Shown: in pieces, positions 1 through 9,594 of the stretch
How the letters are laid out: each line of letters starts with the position of its first letter
How positions within the stretch are numbered: the first letter of the stretch is position 1
NCBI GenBank assembly: GCA_001929475.1
Contig: LXFE01000153.1
Span: 1-22,851, forward strand
DNA length: 22,851 nt
Direction of reading: 5' to 3'
Origin: Neolecta irregularis DAH-3
Lineage: Eukaryota > Ascomycota > Neolectomycetes > Neolectales > Neolectaceae
Translations under genes and position numbers: made by a program
Notes under the pieces: model-generated
Databases searched by the model: none
What the model was told of the DNA's origin: nothing
Seen by the model: the letters and a program-made list of their open reading frames with translations, nothing else

Positions 1-1
1 T

Positions 2-82
2 GGATTGGGAAGTGACAACACTGAGCGCGAAGATGATGATCGAAGACGATGGGAAGATGGACTTGGTGTGAAAGACAAATAA
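2..82 (+). CDS. 3' end of an unidentified gene (partial)
   Basis: The second forward frame is open from the window edge to a TAA at 80-82. It encodes 26 residues rich in Asp, Glu and Arg, ending in a Gly-Val-Lys-Asp-Lys tail. The charged composition resembles a disordered C-terminus. The stop is followed by AT-rich sequence. The gene would converge on the next, minus-strand gene, whose stop is at 166. No family can be named from so little sequence, and the frame may be chance. Confidence 0.4.
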   Translation, partial: GLGSDNTEREDDDRRRWEDGLGVKDK

Positions 83-165
83 GTACTCGTTAACATTTCA
101 TCATAGATTACAAAAGTAAACTTAATTACTATAACAATCCAAATATTATCTTGCATACAAAACTA

Positions 166-1145
166 TTACAAAAATAGCTGCGTCTGACTTATGTTTTTAT
201 CACTTACGATTGTGTCAGTAAAAGCGCCAGTTCGGGCCTTTTGGAGCAAGCTCTTGGGGAACAGACCAGCTTTAATCTTTTCACATGCGCTAAAGAGCAC
301 TGCTGTTACGATATCGCGATAAAATATATTCTCCCTGTTCCACGGACTCAATCTTAAGGGAGATTGAGGTCGAAAAAGTGCCTCTGCTACCGTGACCAAT
401 GCTGTTGCTGCAATCGATTGCTTGTCAATGTTGGAGGAGTGAAGCGTATCCCTATTCAGAGCATCAGGAATCGTAGCATGCTGATCAACACGAGTCACTG
501 TTTTTTTAAATAGCTCCAAAGCATCATTCTTTTGTTCATCGTCGATTTCAACGTTGTCTGCTACTATCGTAGTTTGGATAAGATTGTTTACTCATTTAGT
601 GTACCGTAATATTTCGGAATGTCCAGGGCCAATTGAAACGATAAGCAGGTACAAGTCTTTACTTTGAATGAAAGCATCCTCTTGGTTGAATCGTATAAAG
701 TGGTCACATCTTGATCAGCACTCTTGCTGAATATCTCGAGAAAAGTCAATACAATAGTGTCGTACCCTTTTGATAAGGTGTCTGAGTTAGTCGAATGCTG
801 TGCCCATGAATTTAGTGTTAGGTCCATAAGTTGTCGTCTGGTATTTACCGATATTGGTGGATCAATTGCAATGTTGCAGACCCTTAGAACATTTTGATCT
901 AACCGAGCTTGATCAAGATCTCTTCCCAATAGCCCATATCTAGTTTGAATCTCAATAGCCCAATCTTTTTCAGGCGTATCATCATTGTGAGAAAACCTTG
1001 CAGCAATGTCGTGAACTTGTTCTGGTTTACGTGTCCTAGTTATCAGAAATCGATCATTACTTGCAAGCTTTTACAGATATAACGGCACCTGGATTTTGGA
1101 ATCAGAAGGATTAGAGATCCAGTTTGCATCAGATGTGGCAAACAT
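166..1145 (-). CDS. Unrecognised 299-aa protein, three exons
   Basis: Three exons on the minus strand join in phase: 1145-1075, 1035-605 and 563-166. The introns are 39 and 41 nt. The product is 299 residues, apparently soluble and largely helical, with no signal peptide, membrane segment or catalytic motif that I recognise. The start is the ATG at 1145: the frame then runs through the first intron into a long open exon beginning Thr-Arg-Lys-Pro-Glu. The second intron uses a GTACAC donor; reading on without it meets a TAA shortly after the donor. The gene diverges from MET13 with 118 bp between start codons. A decayed copy of its 5' end (exon 1, intron 1 and the start of exon 2) lies at 18450-18589. 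The intron joins are well supported by phase; the function is unknown to me. Confidence 0.7.
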
Positions 1146-1263
1146 TCGACACGTGAAAGGATAACCCACTCTTTAGCTGGAGAGCGATAGCGGATCAAAG
1201 AAGGCGCGCCAATCATTGCGCACTCGCAGCCAAATCTTTTTTCTTTCCTTCTACTCTCTAGCC
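1146..1263. promoter_or_regulatory. Divergent promoter of the 299-aa gene and MET13
   Basis: These 118 bp separate the two divergent start codons and must carry both promoters and both leaders. The only clear motif is the CACGTG at 1150-1155. No TATA box is obvious. Confidence 0.6.
1150..1156 (-). promoter_or_regulatory. TCACGTG (Cbf1-type) site upstream of MET13
   Basis: The plus strand reads CACGTGA, so the minus strand reads TCACGTG. In yeasts this is the core recognised by Cbf1, which recruits Met4 to sulfur-amino-acid genes. It lies about 108 bp upstream of the MET13 ATG and 4 bp upstream of the ATG of the opposite gene. That it regulates MET13 is inference. Confidence 0.5.
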
Positions 1264-3300
1264 ATGAGAATATCGGATAAACTCCAGACTGGTCTTCCCA
1301 CATGGTCCTTTGAATATTTTCCTCCGAAAACGAACCAGGTACGGCCACTACTAATCGTTTCTCCTGATTCATTTGTGCAGGGATTGCAGAATCTTTACGA
1401 TCGAATGGAGAGAATGTACGAGCTCGGTCCGGCCTTCATAGGTATGCAATAAGATAATATTCTCCATTGACATATCCAGATATCACCTGGAATGCCGGAG
1501 GAAGACTTTCGAACCTAACATGTGAGATGGTTGCTACGGCTCAGTCAGTATACGGCCTCGAAACGTGCATGCACCTGACTTGTACTGGTATGCCACAAGA
1601 GAAGGTCGCAGATGCGTTAAAAGTCCTTGCATTTAGTCGTTTCTGCCGCTAATTAAATAGTCTGCTTATGAAGCTGGATGTCAAAATATTCTTGCTTTGC
1701 GAGGCGATCCCCTCAGAGAGGAAGAGGAATGGAAAGCAACACCGGGTGGCTTTAAATATGCAAGAGATATAGTACGGTACATCAAAAAGAAATACGGAGA
1801 TTATTTCTGTATCGTTGTCGCCGGTTATCCTGAAGGTCATCCTGATGAACCCGAAGAAGATAAGGACATCCAGCACTTGAAAGAAAAGATCGATGCCGGG
1901 GGATCGCTCATCATTACTCAGATGTTTTACGACGTCGACAAGTTTCTATTGTGGGTGAAAAAATGTCGCAATGCTGGTATAACATGTCCAATAATACCTG
2001 GGATTATGCCGATTCAGACATGGGCGGCGTTTATTCGTCGTGCAAAATGGGCTGGATGTCATATTCCACAGCATTTCATGGAACAGCTGGAGCCTATGAA
2101 AGATGATGATGCCGCATTACGAGAAAGAGGAACTGTCCTTATCATGGACATGTGTCAAAAGATATTTGATGCAGGAATCCAGCATCTTCACTTCTACACA
2201 ATGAATCTTGAACAAGCGACGAAGATGGTGTTGGAAGGGCTCGGATTGGTCCCATCAAAGGAAAGTCTTAGTCCTCTTCCTTGGAGACAGGTCCGTATAT
2301 TTTTATCCTAATGGTTTTATAAATGTTGACATTGAAGTCTTTATCGTTGCGGCGGAAGGAAGAAAATGTTCGGCCTATCTTCTGGAAGAATCGAGTGAAG
2401 AGTTATGTCGCGCGCACAGAGCATTTCGATGAGTTTCCAAACGGTCGTTGGGGCGATTCCCGGTCACCAGGTTTTCACATACAGAGTAACCATTCTAACA
2501 TATAGCCTTTGGTGAACTAGACTATTACGGAATTGGTCTCAAATGCTCGGTACACCTTTATTCTTGTGCGAGAACTGAAAGTCTTAGAGTGAAGTAGCAA
2601 TTCGACAATGGGGAACTCCTACAACTATTGCTGAAATCGCAGAGCTCTTTGCTAAATACTGCCTCTGTGAAATAAAGTCTTTACCTTGGAGTGATGTGCC
2701 CATTTCTGCAGAAGCAAATAGTATCACCCAGGATCTCGTTAAACTGAATAAACGGGGTTTCTTGACCATAAACTCACAACCCGCCATCAACGGGGAGAAA
2801 AGTTCACACCAAGTCTATGGTTGGGGACCACGTAATGGATATGTCTATCAAAAAGCATACCTCGAGTTCTTCGTCCATCCATCAATCGTCAATAATCTGG
2901 TTTCAGCCCTGAGTAGAGATCCATACAACAGCTTTTACGCAGTTAGCAAATCGGGAGATTTGAAAACGAATACACTAAGTGATGGTCCGAATGCTGTAAC
3001 TTGGGGAGTTTTTCCAGGCAAAGAAATTCTGCAGCCAACGATTGTCGAACCAGTTTCTTTTCTTGCTTGGAAGGTTTGATTCCTTTGATCAAGTCCTTGA
3101 CTGAGCAACCACAGGACGAAGCATATAGACTAGGTTCCGATTGGGCCAAGTGTTATCCAGCAAACTCGCCATCTCGCAAGCTTATCAATGAAATTATGGA
3201 TACCTGGTTTCTAATCAATATCGTGCATAACGACTATCACAATTCCCGAGCAATCTTTGAAATTTTTGAGAGTTTGGATATTATCACCCTGATGGTATAA
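1264..3300 (+). CDS. MET13: Methylenetetrahydrofolate reductase (Met13 type)
   Basis: Cytosolic enzyme that reduces 5,10-methylene-THF to 5-methyl-THF, the methyl donor for methionine synthesis. Eight exons join in phase: 1264-1338, 1381-1441, 1480-1622, 1661-2290, 2338-2470, 2506-2549, 2588-3073 and 3115-3300. They give 585 residues, against about 600 in yeast Met13. The FAD-binding barrel begins with Ser-Phe-Glu-Tyr-Phe-Pro-Pro-Lys; Glu17 matches the catalytic acid of bacterial MetF. It contains ThrTrpAsnAlaGly and LeuArgGlyAsp (Asp109). The C-terminal half carries the eukaryotic regulatory domain, including AspGluPheProAsnGly, TrpGlyProArgAsnGly and ValThrTrpGlyValPhePro. Residues such as ThrSerGlnPhe-like IleThrGlnMetPheTyrAsp favour Met13 over Met12. 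Introns are 35-47 nt; intron 1 (42 nt) is in frame and stop-free. The fifth intron has a weak GTTTTC donor. The last exon may have further splicing. Confidence 0.95.
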
Positions 3301-3532
3301 TTTTCGTATTTCGGATTAGATTCATGAGATTCTTCAACTGGATCTTTTATGGCATAGAGTTATTTGGAGTCTGGAAACAAAAAGCGTAGATTTATAGACA
3401 GAAGGAAGTCTTCAACTGATTTTCTCATGGAAGTTTATACATTAATTATGGAAATACAATTTTACTGATAAAGACCAATTTCTTCAAGCGACTTCATTTA
3501 AACCACCTTTGCCCCGCAACCTTCATCCACCA

Positions 3533-4709
3533 ATGATACAGAGAGCCATAGAATACAAAACGATCGGTATATTTAATGTATAATACACACTTTGATATTC
3601 ACGTCTAAGGAAATCAAAACTTTAAGTTAAGCGATTTTCATGGCGCGATTACTGTATCCTTTAACAAACACTGGCTAAGTAACATCTGATAAGGCATATG
3701 GGCAAGCAGTCATATGTGACCCGACGAACGCTTTACTTTACACAAATCGCGCGAATGCGTACTTGAAAATCAAGAAATATGAGGACGCTGGTTAGTCATC
3801 GCGAGATCAACTAAATATTTATTGACCTGGGCAGTTACTGATTCAAGAAAGGCTTTGGAGCTGATCATTAACGATCCAGGATCTCAAAGTGAATATATTC
3901 AAAAAAGAGTCTCTAATCTATAGTGAAAGCAAATTACTTTGTAATTCAATAATGGCAAGGCACGCTCCTGCATACTCATAAATGTAGCTCGGCCAAGCAC
4001 AACTCGAACTTGGTCATGCAGAGGAAGCGGCAAAGTCACTTCGAGCGGCCCATGATCTGGCAATAAAAGTTCATTCGCCGTCTGTCGAGGCTATTTCTGC
4101 ATCTGTGATAAGAGCGAAAGCAGTGGTTTGGGAAGTAACACGCTTTCTGGGCATTATTGACAAGGCAGATGAAAGAAAAGGCTAGGATACAAAGAAGTTC
4201 TGATTTATACCTCTTTCTGGAAAATGTCCTTCAAGAGAAGCGAGACCATCACGTTGCGCAGATGCATGAACGAGCTCATAGAAAAATCTATACCAAAGAA
4301 CAGCTTCTTGATAAGATTGAAGAGATTGATGTAGTCTGGAGACGCCAGATAGATGATATGAGTGAAGTATTCACCAGAGCTGATCATCAGCGCACAGAAT
4401 CTATGGTTATGCTGAATTTAGAAGTCCGAACTGATCGAGATAGAGGATTCCGGATTATCTTATTTGTCCAATATCGTTTGCATTATTTAAAGATCCAGTT
4501 ATAACTCTACCAGGTATGCTTCACATGAAAGAGAGCTCACAAAAGGAATATCCTATGATCGGTCCTCAATAATGCATCATCTTAAAATGTATTCAACAGA
4601 TCCCATCTCCAGAGCTCCATTGAAGCTATCCGACCTCCGTCCAAATATAGCCCTACGCCAAGCAGTTGAAGATTTCCTCGAGAAGAACAGTTGGGCTGCA
4701 GATTTTTAG
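3533..4709 (+). CDS. CHIP: CHIP-like TPR and U-box co-chaperone E3 ubiquitin ligase
   Basis: TPR/U-box protein of the CHIP (STUB1) family. In animals it binds the C-terminal EEVD tails of Hsp70 and Hsp90 and ubiquitinates their clients. Nine exons: 3533-3566, 3610-3653, 3694-3790, 3835-3888, 3924-3940, 3988-4134, 4169-4405, 4444-4513 and 4546-4709. The eight introns are 32-47 nt. The product is 287 residues, against 303 for human CHIP. Residues 10-130 form TPR repeats, with GlyAsn, the AspProThrAsnAla turn and TyrThrAsnArgAlaAsnAla. A charged helical linker follows. The U-box spans about 212-287, beginning IleProAspTyrLeu and including AspProValIleThr and TyrAspArg. Exon 5 is only 17 nt. No single long ORF exists, so a gene finder with an intron-length floor would break this gene up. 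It ends 36 bp from the convergent ARG2 stop. Confidence 0.9.
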
Positions 4710-4745
4710 TTTTAAGTAACAGGTTAATTTATCTCTTTCTAAATA

Positions 4746-6444
4746 TTACATCAATGAGGGCTCAATCTGTTCAACAATTCTGGTGTATTCCGTGATATGA
4801 TCTGGATAGTCTAATTTTCCGGTCCAGAATAAACACCACTTTGAACCAGGTAATTTCCAGGAAAATTTACAACGTTCGAAATACCATTTGTTCGCAGGAT
4901 TATCGACCCGACTGCGCCAGAAGATTTCGTTTGGATAAGTATCAGTTAAACTTCGAAATAAAATGTCGGCGAGACATGATGACCCTTGACGGGATTTTAA
5001 TACAGCAAGTTTATCAAGATACGGTATTTTTGACCCGAGATTGGTTTTCTCGTATGTAGTTATTGCGCAGCCTTCGTAGTCTCCAGCGATAATCAGTGAT
5101 GCAAATTTACCTTCAAGTCTGTTTTTATAATGGTTCAAATCTAATCTTCGGGCGAATGAATCTTCGATCAAGGTTAATAAACGTGGAAGGTCGATCTTGC
5201 TGTCTCGCAAGGAAGACTCGAGATTGAGATGCTTTACGATGGGGACCCCGTGACGAATAACCGACGTGGTACTCTTTGGCGTTCTGGCAGCCCCGATCGG
5301 TAGAGATGAGGAAAATGTCGGTCTGTCTGTGAGAAGATTATATATCAATGGATGAGGAGTCGTTTTAGAATCGTGACCATTAGACGTAGCGAGTTTGGGG
5401 GTCGTGATAATAGCGGATGAAGTAAATGGAAGCAGCGAGAGACATTTCTTTACCAATTCAAGATTTTTGAGATGACGAGCTGATGAAATCGTGTTTATTT
5501 CAACTAAACTCGTTTTAATATTTTCGAATTCCTGTTGTAGATTGATGAAAACATGGGATGAGCCTCCCCTTTCGTGAGATGGAATCCCTCCATCTTGGTT
5601 TAGAATGAATATTTTATTCACCAGAAACTTCTCCATTGTTTTCTCTCTTGATTTTTCAGAGTAGAGCTCTGTTAAGGCGTATAAAAGATCGTTCGTTCGT
5701 TCCTCGGCCGATTTTCTTGATATTTCTGAAGACGTTGTAATAATGGGCATTTGACCGCGCTTTAATGGACCTGATAACATTGCCAAGTTTTCAATGAAGG
5801 AGGAACCATCCTCTCTCATTCCGTAAAGCCCGTTCGTCACGGTCTGCGTCTGTCCGCCCTGCTTCTCAATTGCGCTGGCTACTTTCTCTGCCAAACTTGA
5901 GAGTTCGTTTTGACGTTGCATTCTGTTTAGTGAACTATTTGAATAGATCGAATTAGAAGGTTCGATGATGACTATACTAATCAATCCAAGATGTCGTAAT
6001 TGAACAATTGAGTGAGAAATTCCCGTTAACACAGAGTTTTCTTGAATATCGAATTCGCAGATTTTGAGCAGAGCTATGTCTATTCCTCCATTCGTATGAA
6101 AGAAAGTAAAATGATCCTGCTCTGCAGGTCTCGGGGTTCTCAAAGAAGCCGACAGCAAAGGTAGAGGCTCAATCTGTAAGGGAGCAAATCTTTGCAGATA
6201 TACTTTTGCATCCCGTTTCGTAGGCGAAGTCTTGAGAATTGTGAGAAGGAGGTTCTAAATTGCATTAGCAAAAAGCTTGGAAATCAATTGAGAGCACCTT
6301 GTTCTGTTCATTTTTTGAGTGGTAAATACCGGATGATGATAATTCTTTCTGTGCACAAGGAACCCCATTAGCCGAGACGAATTGCATTGCCTTTGGTTTG
6401 AATGAAATACCCACAAAAGTCTTTCTTTTGAGTGTAGAATACAT
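4746..6444 (-). CDS. ARG2: Mitochondrial N-acetylglutamate synthase
   Basis: Amino-acid acetyltransferase of the fungal Arg2 family. It makes N-acetylglutamate from glutamate and acetyl-CoA, the first step of arginine (ornithine) synthesis in mitochondria. Two exons, 6444-6298 and 6254-4746, flank a 43-nt intron with a GCTAAT branch site. They give 551 residues, shorter than the roughly 670 of Neurospora ARG-2. The start at 6444 follows an in-frame TGA and gives a Lys/Arg-rich, acid-free N-terminus suited to mitochondrial import; a second in-frame ATG is at 6387. The middle carries the degenerate amino-acid-kinase-like region. The C-terminal GNAT domain contains IleProTyrLeuAspLysLeuAlaVal, TrpArgSerArg and AsnLysTrpTyrPheGluArg. 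It diverges from PSF2 across 73 bp. The usual arginine attenuator peptide uORF was not found. Confidence 0.93.
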
Positions 6445-6517
6445 TGATCAATTGGCGGTAAGACAGGCTAAGACATCAATCACTAACAAGATCTCGAACC
6501 CCCAAACCCCACGTAGT
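6445..6517. promoter_or_regulatory. 73-bp divergent promoter of ARG2 and PSF2
   Basis: Only 73 bp separate the chosen ATGs of ARG2 and PSF2, so promoters and leaders must overlap or reach into the neighbouring coding sequence. On the ARG2 side a three-codon uORF (ATG-Ser-stop) occupies 6476-6468. No TATA box or Gcn4-type TGACTC site is visible in this interval. Confidence 0.5.
6468..6476 (-). promoter_or_regulatory. Minimal uORF (Met-Ser-stop) before ARG2
   Basis: On the minus strand ATG TCT TAG lies 23 nt upstream of the ARG2 ATG at 6444. It would be in the leader if transcription starts upstream of 6476. It has no resemblance to the 24-codon arginine attenuator peptide. It may be chance. 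Confidence 0.3.
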
Positions 6518-7192
6518 ATGGCACTCCCTCCACAATATCGGGGCGTTTTCACTCCGCAGGAATTGTCCTTCTCTGCGGAGAACATCAAAGTACAGATTGT
6601 CCCTCGAAGAGCTATGAATTCTATACCTCTAATTTCTGTATTTTCACCTTTACAGTCGGCTCTGAATTCAAAGGGAACAATTCCTCAGTTACGACCTCCA
6701 AGAAGAGCAGAAGTACCGCTCTGGATTGCAATCCTCCTTAAGCAGCAACGATGCGCAAATATTGTTTCTCCGGATTGGCTTTCTGTGGACGCACTGAAAG
6801 AGAAGTTAGACGAGGAGACTGTTCCTGGAGCGGCATTTTCTGCATTGCCATTTCAGTGGTTAGAGATCTCGGAAGCAATTCTCGAGACGTGCTTTTTTAT
6901 CCTTGACAAGATGACTGAGTGTAGAGCTTCTGACGATGTGGAAGATGCAGATACAGTGCGGAGGCTACTGCGAGATTTACGAGAAGCACGTCAAGCAAAA
7001 GCAAGAGAGGGATTAACGGGGTTAAATGAGAGTCATTTACAGATGGATAATTTGGGCTGGATGGAGATCAATGAGATACGATTTGTGAGCAGGGCAATGG
7101 ATCAATTGAGGCGCATAAAGGCAGTAAAACAAGACCAAGAAAAAGCAAGCGAAGACGAAATGGATGCTTCTAACGGCAACGACTCCGACTAA
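6518..7192 (+). CDS. PSF2: GINS complex subunit Psf2
   Basis: Psf2 is one of four GINS subunits; GINS joins Cdc45 and Mcm2-7 as the replicative helicase. The ATG at 6518 gives the family start Met-Ala-Leu-Pro. Conserved segments follow: Val-Pro-Arg-Arg, then ArgProProArgArgAlaGluValProLeuTrp, GlnArgCysAlaAsnIleVal and AspTrpLeu, and later AspThrValArgArgLeuLeuArgAspLeuArgGluAlaArg. The open frame holds a 12-residue insertion at 6638-6673 that homologues lack. It has a GTATTT donor, a CTGAA branch-like element and an AAG acceptor, so I read it as a 36-nt in-frame intron; removing it restores the family spacing and gives 212 residues. The C-terminus is acidic. An upstream in-frame stretch from 6398 starts with TTG and is rejected. 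The gene converges on flbA. Confidence 0.92.
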   Translation: MALPPQYRGVFTPQELSFSAENIKVQIVPRRAMNSIPLISVFSPLQSALNSKGTIPQLRPPRRAEVPLWIAILLKQQRCANIVSPDWLSVDALKEKLDEETVPGAAFSALPFQWLEISEAILETCFFILDKMTECRASDDVEDADTVRRLLRDLREARQAKAREGLTGLNESHLQMDNLGWMEINEIRFVSRAMDQLRRIKAVKQDQEKASEDEMDASNGNDSD

Positions 7193-7330
7193 GCTATATG
7201 CCATAATGTGGACGACTCCTTGTAATTATTCGACGCCATCTATGTCACTCTTGTAAGAAAAATCTAAATTGCAAACGCCAATGCCCAAAAAGCTCCCGTA
7301 TATTCTCATCTTCTGTTGTCACAATGAATT

Positions 7331-9240
7331 TCAGTTACCTGGAGTACCAGGGGGTGTACACATAATTCCCTCATCTTCTTCGTTCCCAGCAATCTCTCGA
7401 TAGCCAGGGGTTCGTACGAATTTTGGGACAGAATCCTAATCAATTATACTTAACTCGAAAGGGCATGGAACCGTACACCAGCCATTAACTTGAAAACCTG
7501 CTTTCTAGCTCGCTCTAAAAGTTCTATGATTTCTTTTAACGCTATTCGCATCTTTTTGTCGTCGCTTCCGACTGCTCTAGTCATTCTGGTAGCCATATCT
7601 AATCGCAGACTTGATTCAAGATTAAGTTCGTTGGGAGAACCAGGAGCTAAGAAGCGATTATAGATACCTATTCAGTGAGTTAATCGCTTCTCTAACAAGG
7701 GGTATATACCATATGCTCCGGCGATACAATCGCGGATGCGATCTAGAGATAGGGCGGTAGTAGCATCTCTCATGAATTCAGTAAGATCGGTATAGAACGA
7801 AAGATTCTCCTCGCAGAAATTTTCTCGAAGAAATTCTGCGAACAGCATTCGTTGAGGTGGGTTGTTAAGAATAGATTCCAATTTTGATCCATTCGTTTCT
7901 CTTTCGGAAACAGGTTTAGAAGCGTTAGATTTGACTGGATTGGAATTTTCTATGGAGCTAGGCGAATTCACAGATTTATCGGCTAAATACGCCGGGGGAG
8001 ATAACTGCTGAAGACTGATCCGTTCAGAATTTGGTCTCGATTCTATCGGAGACGATTCCCAAGCAATTCGTTTACCGCGAGCAGTTATTGCGTAAATCGA
8101 GTACTTTGAGACGAAGAATCCGCGACCTGCAGCTTGTTGCTCTCGGGAGACTTCATTCGCAGACTCAATAAGCCCTTTTTCGAGAAACGAGGTGGCGATC
8201 TGTACAACTTCAACGGGATCCATTATCGTAGAACAATCCATCAACCACCGAGCTCCAGTTCGACCCGTGAAACTATTATAAATATATTGCTCCCCAACTT
8301 GTCGTCTATCAAGAAGTTTCACACCGCTTAATCCATCGCTGTATTCTGAGACCGAATCTGAATCGCTGAGAGTGCTAGAATTCTTCAAGTTTGGCTTTTT
8401 CCCCACAAACCGACCGAAAAGAATCTCAATTGAGGTTTTATCGTGGGATAGTTTATCCATTCGTTCCTCCCTCTCAAGTATAACTAGTTGCATGGTATTC
8501 AGCGGACTTTGTAACAGCTTCGAAACATGATCTGCAGTTATTCCATTTCTATATACGAAACGCTGAAGAATGGCAATTCCTTTTGGTGTCAACTGCCAGA
8601 GACATTTATCCTTGAATAAGGTGATATCCGAATCGACGGCATTTTCAAAGAAACGAGCGTCGAAAAATCGCTGACAAAGAGATTTCGCCATGTCCTTTGC
8701 CATACTGAACGTCGTCGTGGTTGTAGTCACAACAATTCTTTGAGGGTCCTGTTGAAAAGTTAGCAATTAAACTGATGGAGTGTGTGGCAGGGTGAGGACA
8801 AAGATGGGAATTGTGCAGAAATGGTTACATTTGGATCTGGCATTCTATTGGACTGAGAGAATCTTAGATTCCCCAAATTTGCCGTAGCTTCTTCGGTAGT
8901 AAATGTGAATGCGTATGTTCGGAACCGGGCACGATGGGAAGATAGAGGCAAGCTGACAATCAAAGTCCCAAAGAGATCTTTAAAGTCCTGGAGCGAATTA
9001 TTGGCTGGGGTAGAACTTTGCTCGCACCTTGGTATAAGGACGGCCATCAGCAGTGGTCCGCATCAATCTGCTTGAAGTTTGATGCATCTTGTCTCCCGAG
9101 TGTGTTCTTAGCAATGGGGATGTGGTGGGTTTCACTGGACCAGTGCGGTTCGAGAGGTTTGCCAGAGTAGGGTCTAGAGCGAGGGAAGGGGAAAGTACTA
9201 CAGGGGAATTGCGGTCAGGGTTGTTGAGGAAAGCCCGCAT
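7331..9240 (-). CDS. flbA: FlbA-type regulator of G-protein signalling (DEP and RGS)
   Basis: Homologue of Aspergillus FlbA and yeast Sst2. The RGS domain accelerates GTP hydrolysis on G-alpha and so ends the growth signal, allowing conidiation. Five exons: 9240-9028, 8987-8829, 8748-7710, 7667-7477 and 7435-7331. Introns are 40, 80, 42 and 41 nt. The product is 568 residues, against 719 for A. nidulans FlbA. DEP-type regions lie near residues 135-195 and 268-353, including GlyAlaArgTrpLeuMet. The RGS domain spans about 410-545 (PheCysGluGluAsnLeuSerPheTyr; PheLeuAlaProGlySerProAsnGluLeu). An apparent in-frame TGA inside the RGS domain lies within the 42-nt third intron. The ATG at 9240 follows an in-frame TAA 18 nt upstream. 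A further upstream exon cannot be excluded, given the shorter length and the 2-kb gap. Confidence 0.93.
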
Positions 9241-9485
9241 GGCGGAAAGCTCCCTTTATGTCAAGCAGTGCCGATAGACGCTACGCTAGTGCACAAGCAA
9301 AAGGCACTGCTCGCGTGGCCGGTTCTTCGTAGTTTTAATCAGACGAAAGACGTTGTCCGATCCGAACGTGGCCCCTATGCTTAGCGAGATTGATGCGCTA
9401 TTTGTCACCGGGGCGTGAGGAAACCGACCTACCTTCTAGCGCAGCGTGGTGCTTCCAGCACTTGTAGGCAGGACGAGTTGGGTGG

Positions 9486-9503
9486 TTCTAGTATATGCTA
9501 GAA
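9486..9503. repeat. Perfect short palindrome TTCTAG-(6 nt)-CTAGAA
   Basis: Two 6-bp inverted arms flank TATATG, about 250 bp upstream of the flbA start. The layout loosely resembles a heat-shock-type TTC/GAA pair. A function is not supported beyond the symmetry. Confidence 0.3.
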
Positions 9504-9572
9504 ATCGCACTGCTATAGGGGATGGTGGGTCGCAGAGGGAAAGTGGTCAATTTAAAACAGGCGGAGCGGCCC

Positions 9573-9594
9573 GGCAATGTCTAAGACATTTGCC
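9573..9594. repeat. Short inverted repeat (GGCAATGTC / GACATTTGCC)
   Basis: The arms GGCAATGTC and GACATTTGCC flank TAA and pair with one extra T in the right arm. It lies in the flbA upstream region. It could be a hairpin in a leader or a dyad protein site. The evidence is symmetry only. Confidence 0.3.

Noticed and set aside
588-605. Frameshift suspected near 700 in the 299-aa gene
   Set aside because: A 29-nt intron was considered to reach another open frame, but the original frame continues cleanly through a 41-nt intron at 604-564.
1043-1372. Minus-strand open frame of 109 codons opposite the MET13 start
   Set aside because: It lies antisense to MET13 exon 1 and overlaps exon 1 of the 299-aa gene in another frame; it has no family features.
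6398-6517. Upstream in-frame extension of PSF2
   Set aside because: It begins with TTG, has no ATG in frame and overlaps the ARG2 first exon; the Met-Ala-Leu-Pro start at 6518 fits the family.
7668-7709. Apparent nonsense mutation (in-frame TGA) in the flbA RGS domain
   Set aside because: The stop lies inside a 42-nt intron with GTATAT donor and a TAG acceptor; removing it gives the uninterrupted RGS sequence GlyIleTyrAsnArgPheLeuAlaPro.
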